A DNA stretch of 64,000 nt from Scatosoma sp045533485 (GCA_045533485.1 JAZSHX010000044.1:1-64000), one strand, 5' to 3'; positions 17,615 to 27,593 are shown, numbered from the stretch's first letter. Translations and numbers: made by a program. The notes: generated from the letters alone by a model not told the origin.

Positions 17615-20527
17615 ATGTTACAGCTTAAAAACATTGTAAAGGATTATCATACGGGCGGAAACGTCGTGCACGCATTGCGCGGCGTAACCCTGCGTTTTAG
17701 GAAAAATGAATTTGTATCCATTTTGGGCGCGTCCGGCTGCGGTAAAACGACGATGCTCAATATTATCGGCGGTTTAGACCATTACACGGCAGGCGATTTG
17801 GTAATCAACGGCGTATCCACCAAGGATTATAAGGATCGCGACTGGGACGTGTACAGAAACCACCGCATCGGTTTTGTCTTTCAGTCGTATAACTTAATTC
17901 CCCATCAAACGGTACTTACCAACGTCGAGCTTGCGTTGACGATTGCCGGCGTTTCCAAATCGGAGCGCAAAAAACGCGCGAAAGAAGCGTTGGAACGCGT
18001 GGGCTTGGCAAGCGAATTGCATAAACGTCCCAACCAGCTTTCGGGCGGTCAAATGCAGCGTGTGGCGATTGCGCGCGCGCTGGTCAATAATCCCGAAATT
18101 TTGCTCGCGGACGAACCCACGGGCGCGTTGGATACGACGACGAGTGAACAAATTATGGATTTAATTCATGAAATCGCAGGGGAGCGTTTGGTAATTATGG
18201 TTACGCACAACCCCGAAATTGCGGAAGCGTACTCCACGCGTATCGTGCGCCTGCAAGACGGGCTTGTCGTGTCGGACAGCAACCCCTATAACGGCGAAGA
18301 AAGCGCGCAAACCGCACCTAAATACGTGGATACGGTGGCGCACTGCGACCTTTGTAAAAAGGGATTGCACATTACGCAGGCGCAGGTGGGAGTAAAGCGC
18401 ACCTACGTTTGTCCGCACTGCGGAAATAAATTTGTTTTCTGCGCAAAGGACGAAGAATTACAACCCGAGCAACCGCCTGTAAAGAGCAAAGCGGAGAAAA
18501 AAGCGGAGAAAAAAGCGAAAAAGAAAAGCAAAAAGCAGGGCAAGGAAAGCGCGTCGATGTCCTTTTTAACGTCGCTTGCATTGTCGGCGCGTAACCTTTT
18601 GACGAAAAAGGGCAGGACGGCAATCACGTCCATTGCAGGCAGTATCGGTATCATCAGCGTTTGCTTGGTGCTTGCGCTTTCCAACGGCTTTAACGGGTAT
18701 ATTAAAAAGACGCAAGAAGATATGCTTTCGTCCTTCCCTTTGGAAATTACCGAAACGACGATGGATATGACGGCGGTGATTACGGGTATGAACTCCTTAA
18801 ACGATATGCCCGATTTAAGCCAAATCGGCGACAGGGTGTACGTCAACTCCTTTTTGACGAACATCGCGCAAGGCATGACCGTTACCAACGATTTGTCGCA
18901 AGAATATCTTACGTATTTGAACAATATGGATAAATCCATTTATACGGCGATCGCGTACGCTACGGGCATCAACCTTTCCAACAACTTGTTTACGCAAGTA
19001 ACTGTGGAACAGGACGGGCAGGAAGCGCAACGCATAATGTCCCTTTCCACGCTCAAAGAAGCGTATAGACAAAAACTTACCGAACAGGAAGAAAAGTACG
19101 CCAACCTTGCGCCGCTTGTCGATTATTTGGGCGCTATCTACGGCACGATGCCCGGCACGTCTGATTTGACAAGTGAAGAATACGGCGAATACGTGCTTTC
19201 GCAATACGACGTAGTGGGCAACAACGCCAAATTCCCGACAAAGAGCAATCAAGCGGTGCTTGTTGTCGGCGGACATAACGACGTAACCGACTTAACGCTT
19301 GCACAGCTTGGTCTTATTTCCGAACAGCAATTTATGTCCTTGTTCCCCAAGCCTGGTGAACAGGTAGACGAGGACAAAAAAACGGAAATGTATATCGATT
19401 TTAACGACGTTATCGGTAAAAAATTCGTGTTGTATTACAACGACGCCGTGTATACGCAATCGACGGGCGAAGAATACGTGTTGGATTATGCAGGCACGCG
19501 CGTGGACTTGAATACGAAAGATGCAGACAATCAAGAAATCGGTATTGAAATTGAAGTCACCGCCGTATTGCGCTTAAAAGAAGGGCTTACCTACGGCTGT
19601 CTTGGCAGCGGTTTGTTCTTTACGGAACAGTTGTATAGCGAATACCAACAAGTAAACGAAAAATCGGATATTGTCAATTTGCTTAACCAGCAACCCAAAG
19701 AGCAAGCAAAAGTTTTGGAAACGCTGGCTGCATATGCTGCTGAACTGGAAACGTTAGAACCTAATTCTCCTGCATATATGGCAAAAGTTATGGAAATGGC
19801 ACAATATTACAATACAAATAAAGTGCATTTCCGTCGTATGGCAAAAACGCTGGATAGTTATTATATTGAATACGTGCCGGAAGCAGGTGGAATGTCGGCT
19901 ATGAGCGGCAATATGTACGTGCTCTACGGCGATACGGCGCTTCGTGCGGTAGGCGGTAAATCCAATCCCAACTCTATCAAAATTTACACGGACAGCTTCG
20001 ATGCAAAGGAAGAAGTGCTTGCGTATTTGGACGCGTGGAACGATTCGCACGAAAAGGGACAAAAAATCCGTTATACCGATACCGTCGGCGATTTGATGGT
20101 AATGGTAGAAAGTATTTTGAACGCAATCACCTACGTGCTCGTTGCATTCACGGCAATTTCCCTTGTCGTTTCGTCGGTAATGATCGGTATTATCACCTAC
20201 GTATCGGTGGTGGAACGTACCAAGGAAATCGGTGTGCTTCGTTCGCTTGGCGCGCGCAAGAAGGATATCAAAAACCTGTTCAATGCGGAAACGTTTATCA
20301 TCGGGCTTACGTCGGGTGTGTTTGGCGTAGTGGTTACCTACTTGATATCGTTCGGCGTCAACGCCCTGCTGGGTACGCTCACGGGTATTGCAACGCTTGC
20401 TGCGCTGCCCATCCGTTCGGCAACCATTATGGTTATCGTCAGCATCGTGCTCACGCTTATCAGCGGTTTAATCCCTGCCAAGGCGGCGGCGAAGAAAGAC
20501 CCCGTAATCGCATTGCGTACGGAATAA
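17615..20527 (+). CDS. ABC exporter: ATPase, zinc ribbon and FtsX-type permease in one chain
   Basis: The 970-residue protein has a LolD/MacB-type ATPase at residues 1-230 (Walker A GASGCGKTT, LSGGQMQR, ADEPTGALD). A four-cysteine zinc-ribbon-like segment follows (C244, C247, C266, C269, the last pair in CPHCGNKF). Next is a lysine-rich linker (about 290-310), then a MacB/FtsX-like permease with one membrane helix near 340, a large extracellular domain and three C-terminal helices (ISLVVSSVMIGIITYVSVVE, RTKEIGVLRSLGA). Family members move peptides or drugs, or transmit envelope signals. The ribbon between ATPase and permease is not part of the standard architecture. Confidence 0.88.
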   Translation: MLQLKNIVKDYHTGGNVVHALRGVTLRFRKNEFVSILGASGCGKTTMLNIIGGLDHYTAGDLVINGVSTKDYKDRDWDVYRNHRIGFVFQSYNLIPHQTVLTNVELALTIAGVSKSERKKRAKEALERVGLASELHKRPNQLSGGQMQRVAIARALVNNPEILLADEPTGALDTTTSEQIMDLIHEIAGERLVIMVTHNPEIAEAYSTRIVRLQDGLVVSDSNPYNGEESAQTAPKYVDTVAHCDLCKKGLHITQAQVGVKRTYVCPHCGNKFVFCAKDEELQPEQPPVKSKAEKKAEKKAKKKSKKQGKESASMSFLTSLALSARNLLTKKGRTAITSIAGSIGIISVCLVLALSNGFNGYIKKTQEDMLSSFPLEITETTMDMTAVITGMNSLNDMPDLSQIGDRVYVNSFLTNIAQGMTVTNDLSQEYLTYLNNMDKSIYTAIAYATGINLSNNLFTQVTVEQDGQEAQRIMSLSTLKEAYRQKLTEQEEKYANLAPLVDYLGAIYGTMPGTSDLTSEEYGEYVLSQYDVVGNNAKFPTKSNQAVLVVGGHNDVTDLTLAQLGLISEQQFMSLFPKPGEQVDEDKKTEMYIDFNDVIGKKFVLYYNDAVYTQSTGEEYVLDYAGTRVDLNTKDADNQEIGIEIEVTAVLRLKEGLTYGCLGSGLFFTEQLYSEYQQVNEKSDIVNLLNQQPKEQAKVLETLAAYAAELETLEPNSPAYMAKVMEMAQYYNTNKVHFRRMAKTLDSYYIEYVPEAGGMSAMSGNMYVLYGDTALRAVGGKSNPNSIKIYTDSFDAKEEVLAYLDAWNDSHEKGQKIRYTDTVGDLMVMVESILNAITYVLVAFTAISLVVSSVMIGIITYVSVVERTKEIGVLRSLGARKKDIKNLFNAETFIIGLTSGVFGVVVTYLISFGVNALLGTLTGIATLAALPIRSATIMVIVSIVLTLISGLIPAKAAAKKDPVIALRTE

Positions 20528-20549
20528 AACAAAATCAAGGAGAGAAAAT

Positions 20550-21464
20550 ATGCAAACGCAAACGTTTACGCTCAACGCTTCCTTTGACGGCTTAACGTTG
20601 CACATTTTAACGGCAGAGCCGCAAGGCAAAGCAAAAGGCGTAGTGCAAATTTTGCACGGTATGTGTGAATATAAGGAACGCTATTTGCCGCTTATGCAGT
20701 ATTTTGCAGACAACGGCTTTGCGGTGGTTTGTTACGACCAGCGCGGCCACGGCGACAGTGTAAAGGATAGCAAGGATTTGGGCTATTTTTACGAAACCAA
20801 AGCGCAAGGGATTGTGCAAGATGCGGTGGATGTAACACAATGGATACGTACACGGTACCCCCATTTGCCCCTTACGCTGTTTGGACACAGTATGGGCTCG
20901 ATGGTAGCGCGGTGCTATTTACAACGCCACGACACGCTGGTGGATAAAGCGATTATTTGCGGTTCGCCCGTCAACAATCCCTTGTCGCCCGTAGCCATTA
21001 TGCTTGCCAAAACTATCGGGCTTTTCCGCGGCAAATACCACCGTTGCAAAACGCTTTCCTATCTTTCCACGGGCAAGGGCAATAAAAAATTCCCTGGGGA
21101 AGAAAAGGGCGCTTGGCTTAGTAAAAACCGCGAAAACATCCAAGAATTTTACGCGAACCCCAAGGGGCATTTCCGCTTTACCTGCAACGGCTTTGAAAAC
21201 TTGTTCCGCTTGATGAAAAACACCTACGATACAAAATTGTACAAGGTGCAAAATCCCGATTTGCCGATTCTTTTCGTATCGGGAGCGGACGATCCCGTGC
21301 TTGGCGGCGCAAAAAACTTTGCCAAAACGCTGGCGTTTATGAAAAAGCTTGGCTATCAAAAAATAGACGGCAGACTGTACGAAGGCTTGCGCCACGAAAT
21401 TCACAACGAAACGGATAACAAGGAAGTGCTTGCCGATTTGTTGCACGCCTTGCAATCGCTGTAA
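20550..21464 (+). CDS. Alpha/beta hydrolase, monoacylglycerol-lipase-like
   Basis: The 304-residue cytosolic protein has QILHGMCEYKERY, DQRGHGDS, nucleophile elbow GHSMGS, acid in SGADDPV and the catalytic histidine in LRHEIHNE. This is the Hydrolase_4 lysophospholipase group. AAGGAG before the ATG; 22 bases after the ABC exporter, so possibly co-transcribed and also under MarR control. Confidence 0.88.
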   Translation: MQTQTFTLNASFDGLTLHILTAEPQGKAKGVVQILHGMCEYKERYLPLMQYFADNGFAVVCYDQRGHGDSVKDSKDLGYFYETKAQGIVQDAVDVTQWIRTRYPHLPLTLFGHSMGSMVARCYLQRHDTLVDKAIICGSPVNNPLSPVAIMLAKTIGLFRGKYHRCKTLSYLSTGKGNKKFPGEEKGAWLSKNRENIQEFYANPKGHFRFTCNGFENLFRLMKNTYDTKLYKVQNPDLPILFVSGADDPVLGGAKNFAKTLAFMKKLGYQKIDGRLYEGLRHEIHNETDNKEVLADLLHALQSL

Positions 21465-21519
21465 AATTGCACGCATAAACCCGAAAAACAAGCACATACT
21501 GTTTGCAGGAGGGAAGATT

Positions 21520-21747
21520 ATGCGTATTGCCAATATTATTGCTTACGTTTTGGTTATTGTCGGTGCAATCAACTGGGGCTTGTTTGGGCTCTTTGATTTG
21601 AACTTAGTATCAACCGTATTTTCCGGCGCAAGAACGGCAGGTTCTGTGATCGTGTACACGCTCATCGCACTTGCGGCGCTTTGGTTGATTTTGTCGCCGA
21701 TTATCACGAACGGCGTTTTGTGGTTAAACAGCAGACGTGCGGAATAA
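21520..21747 (+). CDS. Small DUF378-type membrane protein
   Basis: The 75-residue protein has two transmembrane segments and the family signature VIVGAINWGLFGLFDLNLV. AGGAGG lies just before the ATG at 21520, which fixes the start; longer readings would overlap the upstream gene without a ribosome site. Function unknown. Confidence 0.85.
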   Translation: MRIANIIAYVLVIVGAINWGLFGLFDLNLVSTVFSGARTAGSVIVYTLIALAALWLILSPIITNGVLWLNSRRAE

Positions 21748-21764
21748 AATGTAATCAAAACCTT

Positions 21765-21802
21765 AAAAAAAGCGGACGTATGATAAATGCGCCCGTTTTT
21801 TC
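21765..21802 (+). terminator. Probable terminator after the DUF378 gene
   Basis: CGGACG (21773-21778) pairs with CGCCCG (21790-21795) with one mismatch, flanked by an A-run and a T-run. Confidence 0.6.
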
Positions 21803-21826
21803 TTTTGAGAATTTTTTTCATACCTA

Positions 21827-21855
21827 TTGACAAACGACGGTATGGGTAGTATAAT
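21827..21855 (+). promoter_or_regulatory. lemA: Promoter of lemA-DUF2207 operon
   Basis: TTGACA (21827-21832), 17-base spacer, TATAAT (21850-21855): full consensus. Confidence 0.9.
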
Positions 21856-21909
21856 AGAAACAATCAAATAAAAGGAAAATCCATAGGATTTTCAAAAAGG
21901 AGAAAAACT

Positions 21910-22506
21910 ATGTTAAATGCTTTATTGATGGGCGTAGGCGGCTGGATTGCCGTGATTGTGGCTATCGTGCTTGTCATTGCCGTTCTTGGCTGGTGGATTA
22001 GCACGCGCAACGCGTTCGTTCGTTTGAAAAACAAGGTGGAAGAAGCGTGGGCTACCATCGACGTATTTTTGAAAAAGAGATTTGATTTGATTCCCAACTT
22101 GGTGGAAACGGTGAAAGGGTATGCAAAGCACGAAAGCGAAACCTTGGAAAAGGTAGTGGCGGCGCGTAACGTTTCCATGGCAGCGAAAGGCCAAGAAGAA
22201 AAGATGAAAGCGGCAAACGAACTGTCGGGCAGCTTGCGCACGCTTTTCACGGCAGTTGCCGAAAGCTATCCCGATTTGAAGGCGAACAGCAATTTCTTGG
22301 ATTTGCAAAGCCAGCTGAAAAAAATCGAAGGCGAGCTGGAAAGCTCCCGTCGCTATTATAACGGCGTAGTCAAATCCTTCAACACCAAGCTGGAAATTTT
22401 CCCTGCGAATATCGTCGGTTCTAAAATGGGCGAAGAATACAAAAAACGTCCTTATTTTGAGCTGGACAGCGAAGAAGAACGTCAAAACGTAAAGGTGTCC
22501 TTTTAA
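21910..22506 (+). CDS. lemA: LemA family protein
   Basis: The 198-residue protein has one N-terminal transmembrane helix (about residues 10-30), then a helical bundle with the family segments VEEAWATIDVFLKKRFDLIP, NLVETVKGYAKHE and YNGVVKSFNTK. The bulk is cytoplasmic by family knowledge. It is paired with a DUF2207 membrane protein in a two-gene operon, a common arrangement. Molecular role is not established. Confidence 0.95.
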   Translation: MLNALLMGVGGWIAVIVAIVLVIAVLGWWISTRNAFVRLKNKVEEAWATIDVFLKKRFDLIPNLVETVKGYAKHESETLEKVVAARNVSMAAKGQEEKMKAANELSGSLRTLFTAVAESYPDLKANSNFLDLQSQLKKIEGELESSRRYYNGVVKSFNTKLEIFPANIVGSKMGEEYKKRPYFELDSEEERQNVKVSF

Positions 22507-22512
22507 GAGAAA

Positions 22513-24459
22513 ATGATGAAAATTGCTTATCAAAAAACACGGCGGCTTACCATAAAAGCCGCTATGTTCCTGCTTGCGCTTTTGTGCCTATTCTGCGCGC
22601 TGATTTTGCCAAACGGGCAGGGCAGGTACGAAGTGAACGCGGCAAGCGGCGACGCGATTGCCATTGAAAAAATGCACGCAACGTACACGGTAAACGAAGA
22701 TAGAACGGTGGACGTGGTAGAAAATATCCAAGTGAAATTTTTATCCCACGGCTTGACGATGTTCTATCACGCGCTCCCTAAAGAAAACACGCGTTACACC
22801 AACGTATCCGCTACCTGCGAAGGGAACGACGAATTTTATTTCTACGTAGCCGATAATCCCGATTTGTCGGGCTTTTTGGATATCAACTGCGTGGGCGGCG
22901 CGCAAAAAGGCAAAACGTGGACGTATACCATTTCCTATACGATGCAACACTATGGCGCGGCAAGTAAAGACGGTATGACCATCGATTTGGTGGGGCTGGG
23001 TTCGTCCGTGCCTATCCATAACGTACAAGTAACGGTGCAATTCCCTGCAAATTCCACGCTCCATTATGACGTGTATTCGGGCACGTACGGGGCGGAAGGT
23101 AACGACGCAAACGTAGCCGTGCAACAACAGGGCAACACGCTTACGCTCAAAGCGGACGTGTTAAAGCGCGTATATCAATCGCGGTACGGCGAATATATGG
23201 CGGAAGGCATCACGCTGGATTTCACACTTGGAAACGGCGTGTTAAAATCGCCTGCGGCGGTCAATACGTTCACGGAAAACGGCTGGTGGATTGCGCTTAC
23301 CTGCGCTATTGTTGCGGGGCTGGGTATGCTTATGTCGGCGTTGCTCCCTAAGCGTGAAGAAATTATCACGTCCGTCAATATTTCCGCGCCCGACGAAATG
23401 GATCCTATGACGATGGGCAAACGCTTGGACGGCGTGATTGACAACGAAGACGTGACGTCGATGCTGTATTATTTTGCGGATAAAGGGTATTTGCATATCG
23501 ATTTAACAGACGAAAAAGACCCTATGCTTATTCGTAAAGTGGATAGATTGCCCGATTTTGAGCCCGTGCACGCGCGCACGTTGTTTGACGGCTTGTTTAG
23601 AAAAGTGACCGTCGAAGACAACGGTTGCGTCCGCGTATCCAAGCTTAAAGGCCATTTCTATCAAAGCGTTACTACGGCAAAAGAACAGCTTGTCAAAATG
23701 CCGCAATACCAAACGAAATCTATCATTTTCTACGCGTTGGGCGGCGTAATCGCCGTATGGGCGGCGTTTTTGTTGCCGTTTATCGTGGGTATTCGCACGC
23801 TGGGCAGCGATTATACGTACGTGAGCGGACTTGTCTACACGGTTGGCATTTTGGGCGTGTTGCTTTTGGGGTATCTCAAAGAAAACTACCGCTATAAATG
23901 GAAAAACGGCACAAAGCTTGCCGTACTGTTTGCGCAAATCTTGATTGCCGTTTTGTTTAGTATTATTTTCATCTTCGGCTTTGCCACGCACCTGATGACG
24001 CGCTGGGAAAAACTGCTTTTAAGTGCGGCGGTATTCGTTTGTACGTTCGCTACGTCGAATAAGCTGAACCGCACGAAAGAAAAGCGTGAAATGCTTGGGA
24101 AAATACTTGGGTTTAAGGATTTTATCGTGTACACGGAAGAAGATAAAATCAAGTTTATGCTGGAAGAAAGCCCCGAGCTTTTCTATAAAATTTTGCCGTA
24201 TGCGCAGGTGCTTGGCGTGACGGACGAGTGGGAAGACAAGTTCAAAAACATCACCTTGCAACCGCCTGCGTGGTGCGCAGGTACGCATATATCGTATTTC
24301 GATTACGTGCTGCTGCGCGGCGCAATGCGCAGTGCAATGCTCACGGCGATGACGCAACCGCAGAAGGGCGGCTCGTTTATCGGCAAGGGCGGCGGTGGCG
24401 GCAGCTTCGGCGGATTTAGCGGCGGCGGCTTTGGCGGCGGCGGTTTCGGCGCAAGATAA
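22513..24459 (+). CDS. DUF2207 domain membrane protein with glycine-rich tail
   Basis: The 648-residue protein has a signal or first membrane helix (about 15-35), an extracellular DUF2207 domain (about 45-240), a helix near 255-275, a cytoplasmic stretch, then two to four helices (about 395-515) and a C-terminal tail made almost only of G, S and F ending GGFGAR. Such tails are typical of the family. Start at 22513 or 22516 (adjacent ATGs) with only a weak ribosome site six bases after lemA. It contains an AGGGCAGGTA repeat copy at 22619-22628. Confidence 0.88.
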   Translation: MMKIAYQKTRRLTIKAAMFLLALLCLFCALILPNGQGRYEVNAASGDAIAIEKMHATYTVNEDRTVDVVENIQVKFLSHGLTMFYHALPKENTRYTNVSATCEGNDEFYFYVADNPDLSGFLDINCVGGAQKGKTWTYTISYTMQHYGAASKDGMTIDLVGLGSSVPIHNVQVTVQFPANSTLHYDVYSGTYGAEGNDANVAVQQQGNTLTLKADVLKRVYQSRYGEYMAEGITLDFTLGNGVLKSPAAVNTFTENGWWIALTCAIVAGLGMLMSALLPKREEIITSVNISAPDEMDPMTMGKRLDGVIDNEDVTSMLYYFADKGYLHIDLTDEKDPMLIRKVDRLPDFEPVHARTLFDGLFRKVTVEDNGCVRVSKLKGHFYQSVTTAKEQLVKMPQYQTKSIIFYALGGVIAVWAAFLLPFIVGIRTLGSDYTYVSGLVYTVGILGVLLLGYLKENYRYKWKNGTKLAVLFAQILIAVLFSIIFIFGFATHLMTRWEKLLLSAAVFVCTFATSNKLNRTKEKREMLGKILGFKDFIVYTEEDKIKFMLEESPELFYKILPYAQVLGVTDEWEDKFKNITLQPPAWCAGTHISYFDYVLLRGAMRSAMLTAMTQPQKGGSFIGKGGGGGSFGGFSGGGFGGGGFGAR

Positions 24460-24488
24460 AAAGCAAAAACAATGTAATAAAAAAACAA

Positions 24489-24525
24489 TACCGTGCCTTG
24501 TTGCAACAGGGCACGGTAGTTTTAT
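24489..24525 (+). terminator. Terminator after the DUF2207 gene
   Basis: TACCGTGCC (24489-24497) pairs with GGCACGGTA (24510-24518), extended by TGTTGCAACA within the loop; a short TTTTAT follows. Confidence 0.75.
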
Positions 24526-24536
24526 AATAGCAAAAA

Positions 24537-26009
24537 TTATTTAGGTAAAAAAGCCATAAACGGCACGATACCTAACGTGGTGCTTGCGCTGTAATATCCA
24601 AGCTCGTCGCGGCTATATATGCTGCCGCTGGACGTGACGAAATAAGGTTCGCTACTGGCATTATTCGTTTTCATTAGCCACCAAGGCGCGTAGCAGTTAT
24701 AAACGCCGTCTTGCTCTACGGCGCCGCTAAGCGGTATACCGCTGATGCGCGCGTAATCGGTGGCTATTTTACCCATACCGCCGTGGTTTTCTAAAAGACT
24801 TGTAAGCGACCAGCATATAGGGCCTAAATGTATGCGGTTTTCCGTTTCAAATTTCAGCCAAGCTACGCCTGTTTCAATCTTCGATATGCCGATACCGCTG
24901 TACTGTTCTCCCGTAAAATATATCTCAAAGGTGTCGGTCAGCCAAGTGCGGATGGAAGAAGTGTTATACGAAGCGCTACCCAGCGGCTGTCCGTCCAAAA
25001 CGTACTTGCTGACAAGGCGCAAATAACCGCTGTCTTCTTCCTTAAAAATATTCCAAGCGATGGGCTCCATCCTAAAATAGTATTTTGTGTCCGGCTGTAT
25101 TTCTCTGCCGTCCGAAAACTTACCGCTTGCCGATACAGGCGAATATTTGGAAAGATAATAATACCCGTCCGAACCGATGCCGTACGCGCCCATACCGTCC
25201 ACAATCGTTACGTCTTCGGGCATAATCGTTTGCGGATAATATCCACAGAAAAATTCGTCGTCAACGCGTTTGTAATCCACCCAGTGTACCTTCAAGTTTA
25301 AATTGCCCGTTGTGCCTTTGGGAATTTGCGTCCACACGCGTCCGCCTTCGGTTTTCCATCCCCCAAACAGCTTCTTGAACTCTCCGTGCTGGGGTTCGTT
25401 AAGCGGAAAAGCGTCGTTGACGGTATAGCTTTTGGGATTGTCCGTCGGCATATCGTAGGTGATGGTGTAGGTAATGATAGAGTGCTTGAAATACAGCGTA
25501 ACGTCCTGCCCGTTTGCAGGTTCGCCGTCGTAGGGCTGGGTGCAATCTTCGTCAAAATACACGCCCACCAGCTCATATCCGTCTATAAACTTACTTTTTG
25601 CATACTGCCACGGTCTCTTGCCGTCCAAGCAAACTTCCGTTGTTGTCAGCCAAAGGTCGTCCAAGCTAATGCAGGTGTACACGTTTTCACGCAGCATACG
25701 CGCATAAATGGTCGTATCGGCGGTGATGATATCGTCTTTCTTGACTTCTTGGGTGAATTCCGCGTCGTAAAACCAGCCGTCGAACGTATAATTTTCCATC
25801 TCGGGTTTCATCCACGTAGATATTGCCGCTCCGTCCTGACGGCGTATGATTTGATATTCTTCTCCAAGCACCATACACTTAATTTCACGGTAAAGGATAG
25901 AAGAACTGCTGGAAGACGTCGTGCTTATGCAACCTACGCACAAAAACAAACAAGCAAACAATAGACCAAAACATACGACGGATAGAATTTTTTTACTCAT
26001 CTTTTTCAT
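24537..26009 (-). CDS. Surface lipoprotein with InlB-type repeats and a DUF6273-like domain
   Basis: The 490-residue product starts at 26009 (MKKMSKKIL) after AAAGGAG. A lipoprotein signal ends at a lipobox LFLCVGC. A serine run follows, then repeat-like modules (YTFDGWFYDAEFTQEV, ELVGVYFDEDCTQPY, LFGGWKTEGGRVW) of the Listeria-Bacteroides repeat type. The C-terminal domain carries EPIAWNIFKEEDSGYLRLVS and YNTSSIRTWLTDTF, the DUF6273 signature. Cell-surface location is inferred; substrate or partner unknown. Confidence 0.82.
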   Translation of the reverse strand: MKKMSKKILSVVCFGLLFACLFLCVGCISTTSSSSSSILYREIKCMVLGEEYQIIRRQDGAAISTWMKPEMENYTFDGWFYDAEFTQEVKKDDIITADTTIYARMLRENVYTCISLDDLWLTTTEVCLDGKRPWQYAKSKFIDGYELVGVYFDEDCTQPYDGEPANGQDVTLYFKHSIITYTITYDMPTDNPKSYTVNDAFPLNEPQHGEFKKLFGGWKTEGGRVWTQIPKGTTGNLNLKVHWVDYKRVDDEFFCGYYPQTIMPEDVTIVDGMGAYGIGSDGYYYLSKYSPVSASGKFSDGREIQPDTKYYFRMEPIAWNIFKEEDSGYLRLVSKYVLDGQPLGSASYNTSSIRTWLTDTFEIYFTGEQYSGIGISKIETGVAWLKFETENRIHLGPICWSLTSLLENHGGMGKIATDYARISGIPLSGAVEQDGVYNCYAPWWLMKTNNASSEPYFVTSSGSIYSRDELGYYSASTTLGIVPFMAFLPK

Positions 26010-26028
26010 ATACGCTCCTTTTGACAAA

Positions 26029-26062
26029 AACCGCCCCCGAAAAGCAATTTCGTAGGGCGGTT
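26029..26062 (-). terminator. Terminator after the YegP-repeat protein gene
   Basis: Read on the minus strand, AACCGCCC and GGGCGGTT form a stem followed by TTTTTG. Confidence 0.75.
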
Positions 26063-26073
26063 GCTTGGTAGTA

Positions 26074-27528
26074 TTATTTCATATATTTGGGGTCGGTCAA
26101 AATGGGAGAATTGAGCGCAAATCTACGCACCGATTCCACGGCGTTTTGGCAAAGGCGTTTGGTTTTGTAATGCTCGCCCAAGCTTAAAAGCTGTCCGTTG
26201 CCGTTGAGCAGTTTATAGATATAATCGCCGCGCTTGGTAAGCGAAATGCGGAAATTGTTGCGTTCGATATTCGTCTTATGCGTTTGAATACCGTTGACCG
26301 CACCGATATAGCTGGTGTATTCTTCGCTGGAAAGCAATTTTTCGCCGTTGTTCGCATACAACTCAAAATAGTACACTTGTTCGCCAAGCGCATTTTCCAC
26401 GGCGTCAATTACCCATTTGCCGTTGTATCCGTCGGGCAGGGGCGGCAATTCCGCGTCGTCTTCCGCAAGCACCTTCACGGTACGCGTTTGCATACTTTCT
26501 TCAATCACGGCAGTTTCCGCAAAGCGTTTGGTGGATTGCACCGCGCTTTCGCATCTTGCAAGCGTAGGATAATTTTCACCCATACAAAGCAGCATATTTT
26601 TACCGCTTAACAGCTTGAAAATATAATCGCCTTTTTTGGAAACGGTAATTTTGAAATTGCCTTTCAAAATATTATTCTTGTGCGTTTGTATGCCGCGCAT
26701 CGCGCCTGCGTACGAAGTATATTCTTCACTGGAAAGCAGCTTTTCGCCGTTGGACGCGTGTAGCTCGAAATAATACATTTCTTCCGTTACATCGTCTTCC
26801 AGCTGCATAAGTAAGCGATAAAGCACCCATTTGCCGCTGTATCCTTTCTTTACCGTCGTTTCCTTTTCCTTGATCGTGGGCTGTATTGTTTGACGGGGAG
26901 TAGCTTTTGCAGGCGCTTTCACCGTTTTCACGGGCTTTTCTTCCGCTTTGGGCGTAGCTTTTGCAGGTGTTTTCTTTTGCGCTTCCGCTTGTTTCGCCTG
27001 TTTCTTTTCCTGCGCTTGCTTTTCCTTTTCCGTGCGTTTATTCACGGCTTCTAAAATAGCTTTTTCTTCCGCTTCTGCATCTGCGTCCGCTTTGGCAATC
27101 GCCTTTTCTTCCGCATGGTCTTGTTGCCGCGTGCTTGCTTCTATCGCCAAGCGTTCCTGTTCCGCGGCGATACGCTCTTGCTCCGCTTTTTCGGCGGCAA
27201 TGCGTTCTTGCTCCGCTTTTTCCGCTTCGATACGTTCTTTCTCTGCCTTTTCCGCGGCGATGCGCTCTTGTTCGGCTTTTTGTGCCGCCGCAATCGCTTC
27301 CGCTTGCTTACGCTCAGCTTCCGCGTGCTGTTGCATATTGCGTTCGTGTTGCGCCTTTGCAAGCGCCGCGGCTTTCTTTTGTTTTCTTGCCTTCCTGCGT
27401 TTGGGAGCAGTGCATAACAAAATCAATATCGTCAAAACGAACAATGCGCATGCGCCTACGAAAATTGCGCCCAAAATTTGGTTTGCTTTCAAATACTCTA
27501 TGCTCTTTTGGATAAGTTCTTGTATCAT
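26074..27528 (-). CDS. Membrane-anchored coiled-coil protein with two YegP (DUF1508) domains
   Basis: The 484-residue protein has a transmembrane helix near residues 17-40, a long charged coiled coil (about 45-170) of near-perfect EKAEQERIAA repeats, a KPA-rich linker (175-225), and two YegP domains (about 228-345 and 370-475). Each domain carries the hallmark NGEKLLSSEEYTSY followed by GIQTHK, and GDYIFKLL/GDYIYKLL. YegP domains usually occur as small soluble proteins; a membrane-tethered tandem is unusual. Start supported by AAAAGGAG. Confidence 0.85.
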   Translation of the reverse strand: MIQELIQKSIEYLKANQILGAIFVGACALFVLTILILLCTAPKRRKARKQKKAAALAKAQHERNMQQHAEAERKQAEAIAAAQKAEQERIAAEKAEKERIEAEKAEQERIAAEKAEQERIAAEQERLAIEASTRQQDHAEEKAIAKADADAEAEEKAILEAVNKRTEKEKQAQEKKQAKQAEAQKKTPAKATPKAEEKPVKTVKAPAKATPRQTIQPTIKEKETTVKKGYSGKWVLYRLLMQLEDDVTEEMYYFELHASNGEKLLSSEEYTSYAGAMRGIQTHKNNILKGNFKITVSKKGDYIFKLLSGKNMLLCMGENYPTLARCESAVQSTKRFAETAVIEESMQTRTVKVLAEDDAELPPLPDGYNGKWVIDAVENALGEQVYYFELYANNGEKLLSSEEYTSYIGAVNGIQTHKTNIERNNFRISLTKRGDYIYKLLNGNGQLLSLGEHYKTKRLCQNAVESVRRFALNSPILTDPKYMK

Positions 27529-27593
27529 AATCGCTCCTTTTGATAAATTATAAAGAAAAAGACGACGCGCGCCTACAATTCTTGCGTAGTTAT

